Below the pieces are notes generated by a model. That model worked only from the letters and a program-made list of their open reading frames with translations. It was not told where the DNA came from and made no database searches. From NCBI RefSeq assembly GCF_001310085.1, contig NZ_CP012643.1, positions 3,850,001 through 3,914,000 of the forward strand: DNA of 64,000 bases, read 5' to 3'. The translations under genes and the position numbers were made by a program. Below, in pieces: positions 46,367 through 56,433 of this stretch. The DNA comes from Rufibacter tibetensis (GTDB taxonomy: Bacteria; Bacteroidota; Bacteroidia; Cytophagales; Hymenobacteraceae). The stretch's first letter is position 1, and each line of letters begins with the position of its first letter.

Positions 46367-48871
46367 ATGAAAGCAAAAATTACCATTTTATCCTTCCTTC
46401 TTAGCCTCTTCTGCCAGAGATTGTATGCGCAGATTCCTCTTGTTTACCCGGTTGAGAATACCGGGGCAAACTATACGCTACCTCCTTTGCCCACCCTGAG
46501 TCAACTGCCCGTGGTAGAACCCCTTACCGATCCATTCATGTGGTCTGACGGGAGCGGGCGTTCTACCAACTTTGCTGACTGGGAACGCCGCCGTAATGAG
46601 ATCAAAGCAGAGATTGAACACTATGAAATAGGAACTAAGCCCACCCGGCCGGAAACCATTACAGCCTCCTTTGCGCCCAATGCAACCGGAGGGACACTTA
46701 CTGTGAATGTAACGGTGAACGGCCAAACGCTAACCCTTACTTCCGCGGTTATACTTCCAACGGGTGCTGGTCCTTTTCCGGCAGTTATCGGGATGAATAG
46801 CCAGAACGGGAGTGTTCCGGCCAACCTGTTTTCCAGCCGTAACATTGCCAGAATTGCCTTCAACGCCAATCAGGTGACTACGTATGGCAACCCTCAAATA
46901 ACCAATCCTTATTACCGTCTTTACCCAGATCAGAATCTGGACAATGCCGGGCAATACAGTGCCTGGGCTTGGGGAGTAAGCCGCATCATAGATGGCCTGG
47001 AGCTGGTGAAGGAAAGCCTTCCTATTGATCTACAACACCTGGCCGTCACCGGATGCTCTTATGCCGGTAAAATGGCGCTTTTCTCTGGTGCCCTGGACGA
47101 AAGAATTGCCCTTACCATTGCCCAGGAATCGGGCGGGGGCGGAGCTCCGGCCTGGCGGGTTTCTGAAACCCTTGGTGCCGTAGAAAAACTAGGGGCCACA
47201 GATTACAGATGGTTTAAAGATGACATGCGCCAGTTTGCCGGCGCCAATGTCTCCAGGCTGCCGCATGATCACCATGAGCTAATGGCTATGATAGCACCCA
47301 GAGCCCTATTGGTGACAGGGAACACTGATTTTGAGTGGCTGGCTAACCCATCTGCCTATGTATCGGCTAGGGCAACGCATGAAGTGTACAAAACCTTGGG
47401 CATAGGAGACAGATTCGGCTTTTACATTGACGGCGGACACGGCCATTGCGCCATCCCTACAAGCCAGCGGCCAGCTATTGAGGCATTCGTAGACAAGTTT
47501 CTGTTGGGTGATGCCAGTGTCAATACAGATATCACCGTTCATCCGTACCCACAGATAGACCATCAGCGCTGGTACCAATGGTGGGGAACCGGTAATCCTG
47601 TTTTGCCCGCTGAACCCCTTGGGAAGAGAATATGGATGGAAGCAGAGTGTGCCACGGTAGGTTCTGACTGGGCGATAGTGGCTGACACCGCTGCCGCCGG
47701 TGGTTCTTATGTGACCGTGAAAAGCGGTTTGAACAGTACGGCAGCAGCTCCTGAAGGGGCAAGTGGGTCTGTTGTGTTTCCGTTTACGGTAGATAGCGCG
47801 GCTACTTATAATTTTGTGGCAAGACTCAATGCGCCCAGCGCCAATGATGATAGCTACTGGATAAAGGTAGACAATGGGCCTTTTGTAACAGTAAACGGGC
47901 TTGCTACCTCAGGTTGGCAATGGATGAGATTAACCAGCGCCAACCTCACGGTAGGGCAGCATGCCTTCACAATAGCCTACCGGGAAGATGGCGCCCACCT
48001 TGACAAATTGCTGGTGACTACCTCCAACGCAACCATCAGGGGCATGGGAGATACGGGCATAGATACAGGGGCCCCCGTGGTCTTGGCGGCAGGATTCACC
48101 GTTGCTTTAGATAAAAATGGCACGCGCACTATTGATGCCGCAGACGTGGACTGGGGCAGTTATGACAGATGCAGCAGCATTGCCTCTATGACCCTGGACA
48201 AGTCTACCTTTGACTGCTCAAACTTGGGCGCCAATCAGGTGACCATTACCGTAACCGATAGCAATGGCAACAGCGCTTCTCAAACCGTTACCATCAACGT
48301 AGTGGATGGCGGAGGCCCAATAGTGCTGGCTAGTGGCTTTACAGTTGCTTTGGATAACAATGGCACGCGTACTATTGATGTGGCAGATGTGGACTGGGGA
48401 AGCTATGACAAGTGCGGCAGCGTTGCCTTCATGTCTTTGAGCAAGACTACCTTTACCTGTGCAGACCTGGGGGCCAACGAAGTAGTCATCAAGGTTACCG
48501 ATGATAAAGGCAACTCTTCTACTGAAACCGTCACCATTAATGTAACGGGTACCTGCCCAACTAACACCACCATGGCTGGTGCGAAAGTAGGGAAGGAGCA
48601 GGGCAATCAATTGCTGGCCTTCGGGGCTTTCCCGAACCCTTTTACTGACCAGGCTACCATCCACTTCCGCTCAGCCGAACGTGCGCAAACCAAATTGGTG
48701 GTGTACGATGCAACGGGCCGACTGGTAGCTACCTTGTATGACGGGGAAACTGAAAGTAGCCGTGATTACCAGGTATCGCTCAGCAGCCAATCACTAGCAA
48801 GAGGAGTATATATCTGTCGCCTCATACGTGGAAATCAGGTAGACCAATTGCGGTTGGTAGTGAGTAAGTAA
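46367..48871 (+). CDS. Glucuronoyl esterase (CE15) with CBM and T9SS tail
   Basis: 834 residues. Signal peptide 1-22. The CE15 alpha/beta-hydrolase domain (about 30-385) has the nucleophile Ser231 in VTGCSYAGKMAL, Glu254 in AQESGGGG, and His358/His360 in GGHGHC. It cleaves the ester between glucuronic acid in xylan and lignin alcohols. A carbohydrate-binding jelly-roll (about 420-560; IWMEAECATVG) follows. Then come two tandem HYR-like repeats (about 570-645 and 650-725, each with DVDWGSYD and a Cys) and a T9SS type A sorting domain (about 750-834). It is likely induced by a LacI-type regulator and secreted to the surface. Confidence 0.93.
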   Translation: MKAKITILSFLLSLFCQRLYAQIPLVYPVENTGANYTLPPLPTLSQLPVVEPLTDPFMWSDGSGRSTNFADWERRRNEIKAEIEHYEIGTKPTRPETITASFAPNATGGTLTVNVTVNGQTLTLTSAVILPTGAGPFPAVIGMNSQNGSVPANLFSSRNIARIAFNANQVTTYGNPQITNPYYRLYPDQNLDNAGQYSAWAWGVSRIIDGLELVKESLPIDLQHLAVTGCSYAGKMALFSGALDERIALTIAQESGGGGAPAWRVSETLGAVEKLGATDYRWFKDDMRQFAGANVSRLPHDHHELMAMIAPRALLVTGNTDFEWLANPSAYVSARATHEVYKTLGIGDRFGFYIDGGHGHCAIPTSQRPAIEAFVDKFLLGDASVNTDITVHPYPQIDHQRWYQWWGTGNPVLPAEPLGKRIWMEAECATVGSDWAIVADTAAAGGSYVTVKSGLNSTAAAPEGASGSVVFPFTVDSAATYNFVARLNAPSANDDSYWIKVDNGPFVTVNGLATSGWQWMRLTSANLTVGQHAFTIAYREDGAHLDKLLVTTSNATIRGMGDTGIDTGAPVVLAAGFTVALDKNGTRTIDAADVDWGSYDRCSSIASMTLDKSTFDCSNLGANQVTITVTDSNGNSASQTVTINVVDGGGPIVLASGFTVALDNNGTRTIDVADVDWGSYDKCGSVAFMSLSKTTFTCADLGANEVVIKVTDDKGNSSTETVTINVTGTCPTNTTMAGAKVGKEQGNQLLAFGAFPNPFTDQATIHFRSAERAQTKLVVYDATGRLVATLYDGETESSRDYQVSLSSQSLARGVYICRLIRGNQVDQLRLVVSK

Positions 48872-48891
48872 GTTCTTCAGCTTCATACCAG

Positions 48892-48930
48892 AAAACAGAA
48901 AGGGCGCTACATGAGCGCCCTTTCTGTTTT
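48892..48930 (+). terminator. Terminator after the CE15 gene
   Basis: 17-bp perfect arms at 48892-48908 and 48914-48930 with a 5-nt loop, ending in T4. Confidence 0.9.
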
Positions 48931-49006
48931 ATAGAAGAATGTTAACCTTTTAAACCAAACAGCTGGTGGTTGGATGGCGCAAAATCACAGCTTTCTCAAG
49001 GTTGGT

Positions 49007-49378
49007 TTAACGGTGCTGGTCAATGAGAATGAGATTTCCGTCTGGGTCGGTCAGCATTAGGCTTGCTGGGCCTGATGTTTCTTCATCGGCCTCGCTCGTT
49101 AATTCAATTCCCTTACTTTTCAGGTGTTTCTGAATCTCTCTTACATCATCAAAGTTTTCAAGGTTATTGGCGTTTTCATCCCAACCCGGATTAAACGATA
49201 ATATGTTGCCTTCAAACATGCCCTGAAATAAACCAACAAGGGCATTTTCATTTTTCATTATAAGATAATTCTGGTCCATACTGCCAGCAAAAGCATGGAA
49301 ACCCAAACACTCATAGAATTGCTTAGATGTTTCCAGATCTTTGACATTGAGACTAATTGAGAATGCACCTAATTTCAT
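49007..49378 (-). CDS. VOC family (glyoxalase-fold) protein
   Basis: 123 residues, one complete VOC module pair: LGAFSISLNVKDLETSKQFY for the first beta-alpha-beta unit, a middle that varies, and ASLMLTDPDGNLILIDQH closing the second. The metal-ligand set of glyoxalase I is incomplete, so no reaction is assigned. Relatives include resistance proteins and dioxygenases. Confidence 0.86.
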   Translation of the reverse strand: MKLGAFSISLNVKDLETSKQFYECLGFHAFAGSMDQNYLIMKNENALVGLFQGMFEGNILSFNPGWDENANNLENFDDVREIQKHLKSKGIELTSEADEETSGPASLMLTDPDGNLILIDQHR

Positions 49379-49565
49379 GGTGGCTTCTTTTTATTTGTAT
49401 ATGATTACAGGTAAAAGATTAGATTCTTATTGATGATAGCGATGAGGTAGCAATCTATTAGAGATGTTGTTAGAATTATAAGAATGCAGGTACGGTTAGT
49501 ATAAACAACGTGCTAAGCCGTCGGCCGTGGCATGATGTTTTATACAATGTTGTGAAAGGTCTTTT

Positions 49566-50084
49566 TTAACAAGGTTCCCAAAATTCAATCTTTTCCAAAT
49601 AGCCTGACTTAAAACTGAAAACAAGTCCTTCATCCGCGCCTTTGAAAAAAATCAAAACATCGGTCATACCATTGCCGCGCTCATTAAAGTTTTTGTTTGT
49701 TGATTGACCGAAGATTTTCAAAAATTCCTCTTTGGTAAGTTGGTTGGTGAATTTGTGTTTACCGTACTCAAAGGTGAGGTCACTTATTTGATTAAGATTT
49801 ATTGATTCCAGATCGTAACCTTTGGTGTCGTTCCCAACGAAAGAAACATGTTCGTAAGTCAACTGGTAGAGTTTTATGCCTTCCTCTTCTGGGCTGACCC
49901 CACACTCATAAATCAGCTCCTCTACTTTCTGAGGTTTCCCAAATTTTTGGTTATTGCTTCTTTCTTTGAATGAAAGGCAAACCCTTTTAACCTGATTTGC
50001 TATTGCATCAATAGTGGCTTCCTGAGCAAGGCATGTACCGATATTTATTAAAAGGCTAAGAACTAAGCTTAATGAGGTTTTCAT
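49566..50084 (-). CDS. Hypothetical secreted protein
   Basis: 172 residues. A signal peptide ends at CLAQ (about 21). The rest is a compact alpha/beta domain with LYQLTYEHVSFVGNDTKGYD, LNQISDLTFEYGKHKF, KEEFLKIFGQS and YLEKIEFWEPC, ending in Cys. I do not recognise a family. Its neighbour at 50161 is similar in size and also secreted, 80 bases upstream on the same strand. Confidence 0.65.
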   Translation of the reverse strand: MKTSLSLVLSLLINIGTCLAQEATIDAIANQVKRVCLSFKERSNNQKFGKPQKVEELIYECGVSPEEEGIKLYQLTYEHVSFVGNDTKGYDLESINLNQISDLTFEYGKHKFTNQLTKEEFLKIFGQSTNKNFNERGNGMTDVLIFFKGADEGLVFSFKSGYLEKIEFWEPC

Positions 50085-50160
50085 TGTTTAAGATTTTGCA
50101 CAACGGACTTGGCTATGCGGTGGCATAGCTACCGTATAGGTGTGGTTAGTGGCAGTAATG

Positions 50161-50661
50161 TTATTTAGTGAACACTTCGTCAAACTCAATTTTTTCAGGC
50201 TGTTCCCCTGTCCTAATAGGATTGGGTATCGTCTGAACAGATACCTTGACCCTCCAATTGCCTTCTGGTGTTTTGGTGCCTTCAATCAAGCCGCCCTCAA
50301 TCTCATACATTCCCCTTGCCCAACCGCCAACCTCATTGAAAAAGCAGTTAGTTAGATTAACGTCGTCACCCACAAAGCGGAATTGTGTTGCCTCAGTGTT
50401 TATCTCGAAGGAGAATATCCTTGCCAGTTCATCATCGATACGATTGTCACACTGTGCCCTAGAGAATACATGCTCAAACACGGTGTTGCCTCCCTCTTCA
50501 ACCGTATAGTAGTTTAAGTTGTTGGCGGCGTAAAATTCCTTCTTAATTTTCTTGCCATGGGTGAAGGTGGTGGTCACTGAATCAGGTTGGCAGTCATCGC
50601 GTTCTTCACAGCCAATTAATGAAGATAGAGTCAATAACATTGCAAGGTATAGGTTCTTCAT
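50161..50661 (-). CDS. Hypothetical lipoprotein
   Basis: 166 residues with a lipoprotein signal; the lipid Cys is Cys18 in SLIGC, followed by acidic EERDD, typical of surface export. The body is beta-rich (HGKKIKKEFYAANNLNYYTV, GGWARGMYEIEGGLIEGT). No family is recognised. It probably shares a transcript with the gene at 49566. Confidence 0.65.
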   Translation of the reverse strand: MKNLYLAMLLTLSSLIGCEERDDCQPDSVTTTFTHGKKIKKEFYAANNLNYYTVEEGGNTVFEHVFSRAQCDNRIDDELARIFSFEINTEATQFRFVGDDVNLTNCFFNEVGGWARGMYEIEGGLIEGTKTPEGNWRVKVSVQTIPNPIRTGEQPEKIEFDEVFTK

Positions 50662-51090
50662 ATGGTTTGGTTTTGATTGTCAGACCTGTTGAGCCTTTCC
50701 CAAGACACTATCTTTAGTGAGACCCAGAAATTTCTGTCAGGGTTGCATTGCTATTTTAATTATTTCCACTAACTACAGTATATAAGGAGCTGTTCCGGTT
50801 ATTGGCTCTTTGGTTGGAGTCACACCACCCTATCTGCCTGGATCAACCAATACCAGTTGCTGAAACGAAGTTGTATATATAACCTAAGCAATATACACAA
50901 CTTCGTTTTCAGCGTGGATTAAGTACCCTTTTATTTTGAGCCTGTTTCTGAAATTCCAGCCCCAAAGCGAAACAGCAGTAGGGGAGATGATCGTTGTTAA
51001 CAGGCACAACGTTAACGGTCCTTTATATTGCCCCACATGGAAACCGCTGGCACTAGGAACGAAAGAGCAAAAACCAGTATCTTTGCCGTA
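50662..51090. other. Intergenic region with inverted repeat
   Basis: GCTGAAACGAAGTTGT (50859-50874) and its complement with one extra base (50897-50913) form a hairpin with a 22-nt loop. No T-tract follows, so termination is uncertain. No gene is seen. It contains the promoter of the ddl operon. Confidence 0.5.
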
Positions 51091-53790
51091 ATGAAAATTG
51101 GAATCATCTTCGGTGGCCCGTCCCGGGAGCGCGAAATCTCTTTCGCCGGAGGCCGCACCGTCTTCGATAATTTAGATAAATCCCTTTTTGAGGCCGTTCC
51201 GGTGTTTGCCGACAGCCTGGGTAACTTTATTTTGCTGGACTGGCACTACATCTATAAGGGTACCATCCGTGATTTTTATCCACCGGTAGACGTGCTGCCT
51301 TCCACAGAGCACGGCCTGCAGATGTACCTGGAGTCTTTAGGGCAGCTGAGCGAGGAAGAACTGAATGACATTGCCTCCAGAGTAGGGCAGCGCATTCACC
51401 CGCACCAGTTCAAAAACCTGTTTGACTTTGCATTCCTGACGCTGCACGGACCGTATGGCGAGGACGGAAGTATCCAGGGCTTGCTGGAGTGGTATGGCAT
51501 TCCGTATTCCGGCTCCGGTATTTTGCCGTCGGCGATCGGGATTGACAAAATCGCGCAGAAAGCACTGTTGCAACAGCACGGGTTTGCCACGCCAGATTAC
51601 CGCATTTTAAGCTTGCAGGAGTGGCACGCCACTCAAGACCGCGCCGCGTTGCTAGACAACCTGGTAGATGATCTGGGCCTGCCATTGGTATTGAAGGCGC
51701 CGCACCAGGGTTCTTCCATTGGGGTGTCCATCATTAAAGAGAAAAACCTGCAGCTGTTTGAAGAAGCTGTGGCGCGTAGCTTGTTTTCGCTCACCATCAG
51801 GAAAAGTGACTGGAACAGCAAGAGCGCAAACCAGCAGCTGAACTTTATCAAAACCTTAACCGATATCCGCGAGGGCATCGGCTTGCCGGTACAAACTCAG
51901 GATGGACAACTGATTTATGCGCCGGAAGAATTGCTGAGCCTGCTTTCGGCCACTTTTAGCCAAAATGGCCCTGAAACAATCACACTCACCAATGTGGAGA
52001 GTGAAACGCAGGTACTCATTGAGGCGTTCATCAACGGTCGTGAGTTTTCGTGCATTGTGGTGCAGGACCAGGCGGGCCACCCCATTGCCTTACCACCCAC
52101 CGAGATCAGAAAAGGCGGCGAGGTGTTTGACTACCGCTCTAAATACCTGCCCGGCCTAAGCCGCAAGATTACGCCTATTGATTTGCCTACGGAGCAGATC
52201 CAGGAAATCCGGCAGCAGTGTGAGCGCCTGTACACCAGCCTCGGCTTTAACGTGTATGCGCGTCTGGATGGCTTTATCACCGAGGCAGGCGATATTTTCC
52301 TGAATGACCCGAACACCACGTCGGGCATGTTGCCGTCTTCGTTCTTCTTCCACCAGGCCGCTGAGATTGGCTTGAACCCATCCCAGTTCCTGACCTACAT
52401 CATCCGGACATCATTATCCGAGCGGGTGAAAAGCGGCAAGAACACGGCGTACTTAACCAGCTTGCTGAAAAGATTGGATTCGGCCATGGCCAAAAAGCGG
52501 GCGCACCGTCATGACAAACTGCGCGTGGGCGTGATCATGGGTGGTTACTCGTCTGAACGTCACATCTCCGTGGAAAGCGGCCGGAACATCTATGAGAAAC
52601 TGGCTTCCTCTACTAAATACGAGCCTGTTCCTATTTTCCTGACCGGAAACGAGGAATCGCATCAGCTATACCAGATCCCGATCAACATCATGTTGAAGGA
52701 CAACGCTGATGACATTAAAGAAAAAATTGAAGCCTCTGAAGCAGGTGTGCCTACGCACCCAGTGTTGGCCCAGATAAAGGAAGCTGCCTCCAGCATCACC
52801 AGTTTGTACGCCGGTAACTCTTTGCAGAAGCCACAGCGTCTGACTTATGAGCAGTTGCAGAGCCTGGTAGATGCCGTGTTTATTGCCTTGCACGGTCGTC
52901 CTGGCGAAGACGGGGAACTGCAGACGGAGCTGGAAAAATACATGATTCCTTACAACGGATCAGGCATTCAGTCCAGCCAGGTGACCATCAACAAGTTTGA
53001 GACCAACCGCATCCTGCGCGAGAACGGCGTGCACGTGGCAGAGCACATGCTGGCCTTCAAGAAGGACTGGCAGGAAGACAAAGACGCGTTCTTCCAATTC
53101 ATTGAAGAGCGATTCGCCTATCCGTTCATTGCCAAACCCGCCGATGACGGGTGTTCTTCAGCGGTGAAAAAGATCAAGACCCGTGAGGAACTGGAAGCCT
53201 TTTCTGAGCTGATTTTCAGAAATTCCATTGAAATCCCTGAAAACCCGGCGCAGGTGCTGAAACTGAGCTTCAAGGAAGAGGTGCCCATGAAAGGCTACTT
53301 CCTCATTGAAAACCTGATTTCGCGCGAAGGGGCGAAGCATTTCCTGGAGATCACCGGTGGTCTGTTGACCAGCTACGGACCTAACGGCCGCACCGAATAC
53401 GAAATATTTGAAGCTTCTGAAGCGTTGGCCGAAGGTGAGGTACTCAGTTTGGAAGAGAAGTTTTTGGCAGGAGAGGGGCAGAACATTACCCCGGCCCGGT
53501 ACGCTCGTGACCCGGAAGAGCGGCAACGCATCTCTGACCACGTGAAGCAGGACCTGAGACGCGTGGCCGAGATTCTGCGCATTGAAGGCTATGCTCGCAT
53601 AGATGCCTTCGTGCGGGTGCACCAGGACGGCAAGGTGGAGACTATCATCATTGAGGTGAACTCTCTGCCCGGTATGACACCGGCCACATGCATCTTCCAC
53701 CAGACGGCCATCAACGGGTACAAGCCTTATGATTTCATTGACCGCATCCTGCAGTTTGGCATGGAGCGCACCAAAAAAGTTATCTCTTAA
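51091..53790 (+). CDS. Tandem D-alanine-D-alanine ligase fusion
   Basis: 899 residues from ATG 51091 (MKIGIIFGGPSREREIS); an in-frame ATG at 51028 adds unrelated residues. Two full ATP-grasp ligase units are fused. Unit 1 (about 1-465) has GPYGEDGSIQGLLEWYGIPY and the ATP loop PHQGSSIGVSI, but its metal-binding segment reads NDPNTTSGM in place of EVNTxPGM. Unit 2 (about 475-895) starts LRVGVIMGGYSSERHISVES, has ALHGRPGEDGELQTELEKYM, a changed loop DDGCSSAVK, and the canonical IIEVNSLPGMT. Ligases of this family join two D-Ala for peptidoglycan. Most Ddl proteins are single units of 300-370 residues. A PASTA gene starts 4 bases downstream. Confidence 0.9.
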   Translation: MKIGIIFGGPSREREISFAGGRTVFDNLDKSLFEAVPVFADSLGNFILLDWHYIYKGTIRDFYPPVDVLPSTEHGLQMYLESLGQLSEEELNDIASRVGQRIHPHQFKNLFDFAFLTLHGPYGEDGSIQGLLEWYGIPYSGSGILPSAIGIDKIAQKALLQQHGFATPDYRILSLQEWHATQDRAALLDNLVDDLGLPLVLKAPHQGSSIGVSIIKEKNLQLFEEAVARSLFSLTIRKSDWNSKSANQQLNFIKTLTDIREGIGLPVQTQDGQLIYAPEELLSLLSATFSQNGPETITLTNVESETQVLIEAFINGREFSCIVVQDQAGHPIALPPTEIRKGGEVFDYRSKYLPGLSRKITPIDLPTEQIQEIRQQCERLYTSLGFNVYARLDGFITEAGDIFLNDPNTTSGMLPSSFFFHQAAEIGLNPSQFLTYIIRTSLSERVKSGKNTAYLTSLLKRLDSAMAKKRAHRHDKLRVGVIMGGYSSERHISVESGRNIYEKLASSTKYEPVPIFLTGNEESHQLYQIPINIMLKDNADDIKEKIEASEAGVPTHPVLAQIKEAASSITSLYAGNSLQKPQRLTYEQLQSLVDAVFIALHGRPGEDGELQTELEKYMIPYNGSGIQSSQVTINKFETNRILRENGVHVAEHMLAFKKDWQEDKDAFFQFIEERFAYPFIAKPADDGCSSAVKKIKTREELEAFSELIFRNSIEIPENPAQVLKLSFKEEVPMKGYFLIENLISREGAKHFLEITGGLLTSYGPNGRTEYEIFEASEALAEGEVLSLEEKFLAGEGQNITPARYARDPEERQRISDHVKQDLRRVAEILRIEGYARIDAFVRVHQDGKVETIIIEVNSLPGMTPATCIFHQTAINGYKPYDFIDRILQFGMERTKKVIS

Positions 53791-53794
53791 GTAA

Positions 53795-54589
53795 ATGAGC
53801 GGTTTTCTGAAAGCCCAAACGCTGGGCGATGTATTCAAGCACCTGGCCATTATGGCGGCCATTGTGTTTCTGCTGTTGTTTTTGTTTTTCTTCGTGTATC
53901 TGCCCAGCACCACCAATCACGGCGAGACCATTTCGGTACCAAACCTGGCGGGAATGTCAGTGGATGAATTGGAAGATTTCCTGGCCGATAAAGACTTGCG
54001 CTTTTACGTGAGTGATTCTACCTACCAACAAGGGAAAGCACCTTTCACCGTTATCACCCAGGAGCCCAAAGCAGGTGAAAAGGTGAAAGAAGGCCGCAAG
54101 ATCTACATAAGCATTAACATGAAGAATCCGCCGCTCATTAAAATGCCAAAGCTGATTGACGGTTCGGTGAAGAACGCGGAGATGATCCTGAAGAGTTATG
54201 ACCTGAATCTGGGTGATATCAAGTATGTGCCAGATCTGGCAGAAAACTCTATTCTGCGCCAGTTTGTGAACGGCCGTGAAATCAAGCCAGGTGAACCAGT
54301 TGCCAAAGGTTCTCGCATTGACCTGGAGGTAGGAAACGGCTTGGGGAATACTGAATTGGACGTGCCGGAACTTGTTGGCATGCCTATTGACGAAGCCACC
54401 ATGCTGGTGACGGGGCAAGGATTACAGATTGGATCCGTTATCTACATGGAAGCCCCCAACGGAGAGCTTGATGGAATCGTATTGAAGCAAAGACCGATAT
54501 CTGGTGATAGTGTAAAGACCAAAATCAGAACCGGGCAATTTATAGACATTTGGGTGGCCGGACCTCAACCCGTAGCGCCTATACAATAG
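53795..54589 (+). CDS. PASTA domain membrane protein
   Basis: 264 residues. One transmembrane helix (about 23-45) and three PASTA repeats (about 46-110, 111-183, 184-257), each starting with V/M-P-x-L-x-G/D (ISVPNLAGMSVDELEDFL, IKMPKLIDGSVKNAEMIL, LDVPELVGMPIDEATMLV). There is no kinase domain. PASTA repeats bind peptidoglycan fragments. It starts 4 bases after the Ddl fusion, so a cell-wall role is supported. A T9SS gene starts 8 bases later. Confidence 0.92.
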   Translation: MSGFLKAQTLGDVFKHLAIMAAIVFLLLFLFFFVYLPSTTNHGETISVPNLAGMSVDELEDFLADKDLRFYVSDSTYQQGKAPFTVITQEPKAGEKVKEGRKIYISINMKNPPLIKMPKLIDGSVKNAEMILKSYDLNLGDIKYVPDLAENSILRQFVNGREIKPGEPVAKGSRIDLEVGNGLGNTELDVPELVGMPIDEATMLVTGQGLQIGSVIYMEAPNGELDGIVLKQRPISGDSVKTKIRTGQFIDIWVAGPQPVAPIQ

Positions 54590-54597
54590 AACAACTT

Positions 54598-56433
54598 ATG
54601 CGGCAGTGGCTGATCCTCTTTTCAATACTGGTTTTAGGTGGACAAGCAGCAGACGCACAGGTACTCACTCCCTTAAATAGCCTGCCTCCGCAGGCTATTT
54701 CTGTTCCTGCCAAGCCCGGTGTTCCGGGTGCTCTTCCGCAGCCCTTAGCCTTTGGGGATACCTTGGGCCTTCCTTTTTTTGATGATTTTGCTAAAGGGGA
54801 GGGTGCTCCAGATCCGGCCCGCTGGGTTTCCCGAGGGGGCGTTTCGGTCACCAACCGGTTGGCCGCTAACCCACCCACCATCTTTGCCGCCTCCTTTGAC
54901 GGGCTGCAAGCCGATGGTGAACCCTACGGAACCGCCATTGGCACGGGGCCTACAGATACGTTAACCTCCAAGCCCCTCAACTTGGGTAACCGGCAGCCGC
55001 AGGACTCCCTTTACCTGAGTTTTTACTGGCAGGCCGGCGGGTTGGTAGATGCCCCTGATTTTGCTTCAGGCAATGTGTTTTATTTGCAGCTGGAGTTTAA
55101 GCAGGCCAACGGCTCCTGGGCTCCGGTCTGGGCCCAAAAGGGAAGCGGGCGGTCTACTGATTTTGCTTCGGTAATGATTTCCATAAAAGAGGCCAGATTC
55201 CTGTTCAATGGGTTTCAGTTTAGGTGGGTGAGCAGCGGAAGACAGAGTGGCCTCCGCGATGTCTGGCACATAGATTACGTTTACCTGAACAGAGACCGCC
55301 GCCTAGGGCAATTGCAAAACGCAGATGTAGCCCTTACCCGGCGGCTTCCTTCCCTGCTGAACCGGTACACCGCAATGCCCATCTGGCAATTCCTGGAGAA
55401 CCCTTCCGGGGAGATCAGACCGCAGGTGGGGTCTGAAATGGTTAACCTCAGCAACATTCCGGCTGCCATCAGCTGGCGTGCCTCTGTCAGGAACCTGACC
55501 ACGGGGGCTGTGGATACCTTCCTGCGCGGGAGTGCTCCGGTGAGTGCCGGTACCAGAACCACCATAGCCGCTGCCCCTTCCAGGGCCTTTCTAACCAGCC
55601 AGAACCAGCCTTTCTCTCTGCAAACGGTATTGTTCCTGAACACCAAAGAACCAGACTTCTACACCCGCTACAATGACACCCTGCGGCGCCAGACGGACCT
55701 CCAGGATTTTTATGCCTATGATGACGGCACCGCTGAAACCGGGTTTAGTTATCCATCGGGTACGGCCGTACAGTTAGCCTACCAGTTTGATCTGAGTAAA
55801 CCAGATCGGGTCAGGAGCGTCCGGATTTTCTTTACCGGCACCAACACACCCGGTACAGAGCTGTTTCTGCGCCTATGGGCAGACAACAACGGCCAACCCG
55901 CCGATCAGCCCCTGTATGAGCAGCGCTTTGTGCTCCCTGCCACTACGGGCTTGAGCAACTGGTTAGACATCACCCTTGACCGGCAGGTAGAAGTGCAGGG
56001 CCGCTTTTACGTGGGGTACCGCCAGCCTACCGGGGCCACCTTCGTGAACGTGGGATTTGACCTGAATGAAACGGCAGAAGGAAAACTGTTCGCCATGAAC
56101 GGGGCAGCTGCCTGGAGTACTGTTGCAGATCTGGGTGGCGCCTTGCTCATTAGACCTGTGATGACCGGGACGCTGACTTCTTCTGCAGATAACCTGGACG
56201 CTTCTTCCTCTTTGTTGTATCCTAACCCTACCACCACTGGTGATTTCTTCCTGAACCAGGCTGCTGACGAGCTGCAGGTGTATTCAGGCACTGGTCAGCT
56301 GCTGCATACCTGGGGAAGGGTGAAGGAAAAACAAAAGCTCATTTTGCCCTCAAATCTGCCTCCGGGAATATATCTTGTGAAATCCCAAAAAGGAAACCAA
56401 ATTAGAACCGCAAAACTTATCCTTACCCGATGA
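54598..56433 (+). CDS. T9SS type A sorting domain protein, function unknown
   Basis: 611 residues from ATG 54598, with a signal peptide ending at ADAQ (about 21); ATG 54550 lies inside the PASTA gene in another frame. The middle is beta-rich with jelly-roll-like strands and no catalytic motif I recognise (FGDTLGLPFFDDFAKGEGAP near the start). The last 80 residues are a T9SS type A sorting domain (SSSLLYPNPTTTGDFFLNQA, then GIYLVKSQKGNQIRTAKLIL). It starts 8 bases after the PASTA gene and its TGA overlaps the rhodanese ATG. Confidence 0.85.
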   Translation: MRQWLILFSILVLGGQAADAQVLTPLNSLPPQAISVPAKPGVPGALPQPLAFGDTLGLPFFDDFAKGEGAPDPARWVSRGGVSVTNRLAANPPTIFAASFDGLQADGEPYGTAIGTGPTDTLTSKPLNLGNRQPQDSLYLSFYWQAGGLVDAPDFASGNVFYLQLEFKQANGSWAPVWAQKGSGRSTDFASVMISIKEARFLFNGFQFRWVSSGRQSGLRDVWHIDYVYLNRDRRLGQLQNADVALTRRLPSLLNRYTAMPIWQFLENPSGEIRPQVGSEMVNLSNIPAAISWRASVRNLTTGAVDTFLRGSAPVSAGTRTTIAAAPSRAFLTSQNQPFSLQTVLFLNTKEPDFYTRYNDTLRRQTDLQDFYAYDDGTAETGFSYPSGTAVQLAYQFDLSKPDRVRSVRIFFTGTNTPGTELFLRLWADNNGQPADQPLYEQRFVLPATTGLSNWLDITLDRQVEVQGRFYVGYRQPTGATFVNVGFDLNETAEGKLFAMNGAAAWSTVADLGGALLIRPVMTGTLTSSADNLDASSSLLYPNPTTTGDFFLNQAADELQVYSGTGQLLHTWGRVKEKQKLILPSNLPPGIYLVKSQKGNQIRTAKLILTR

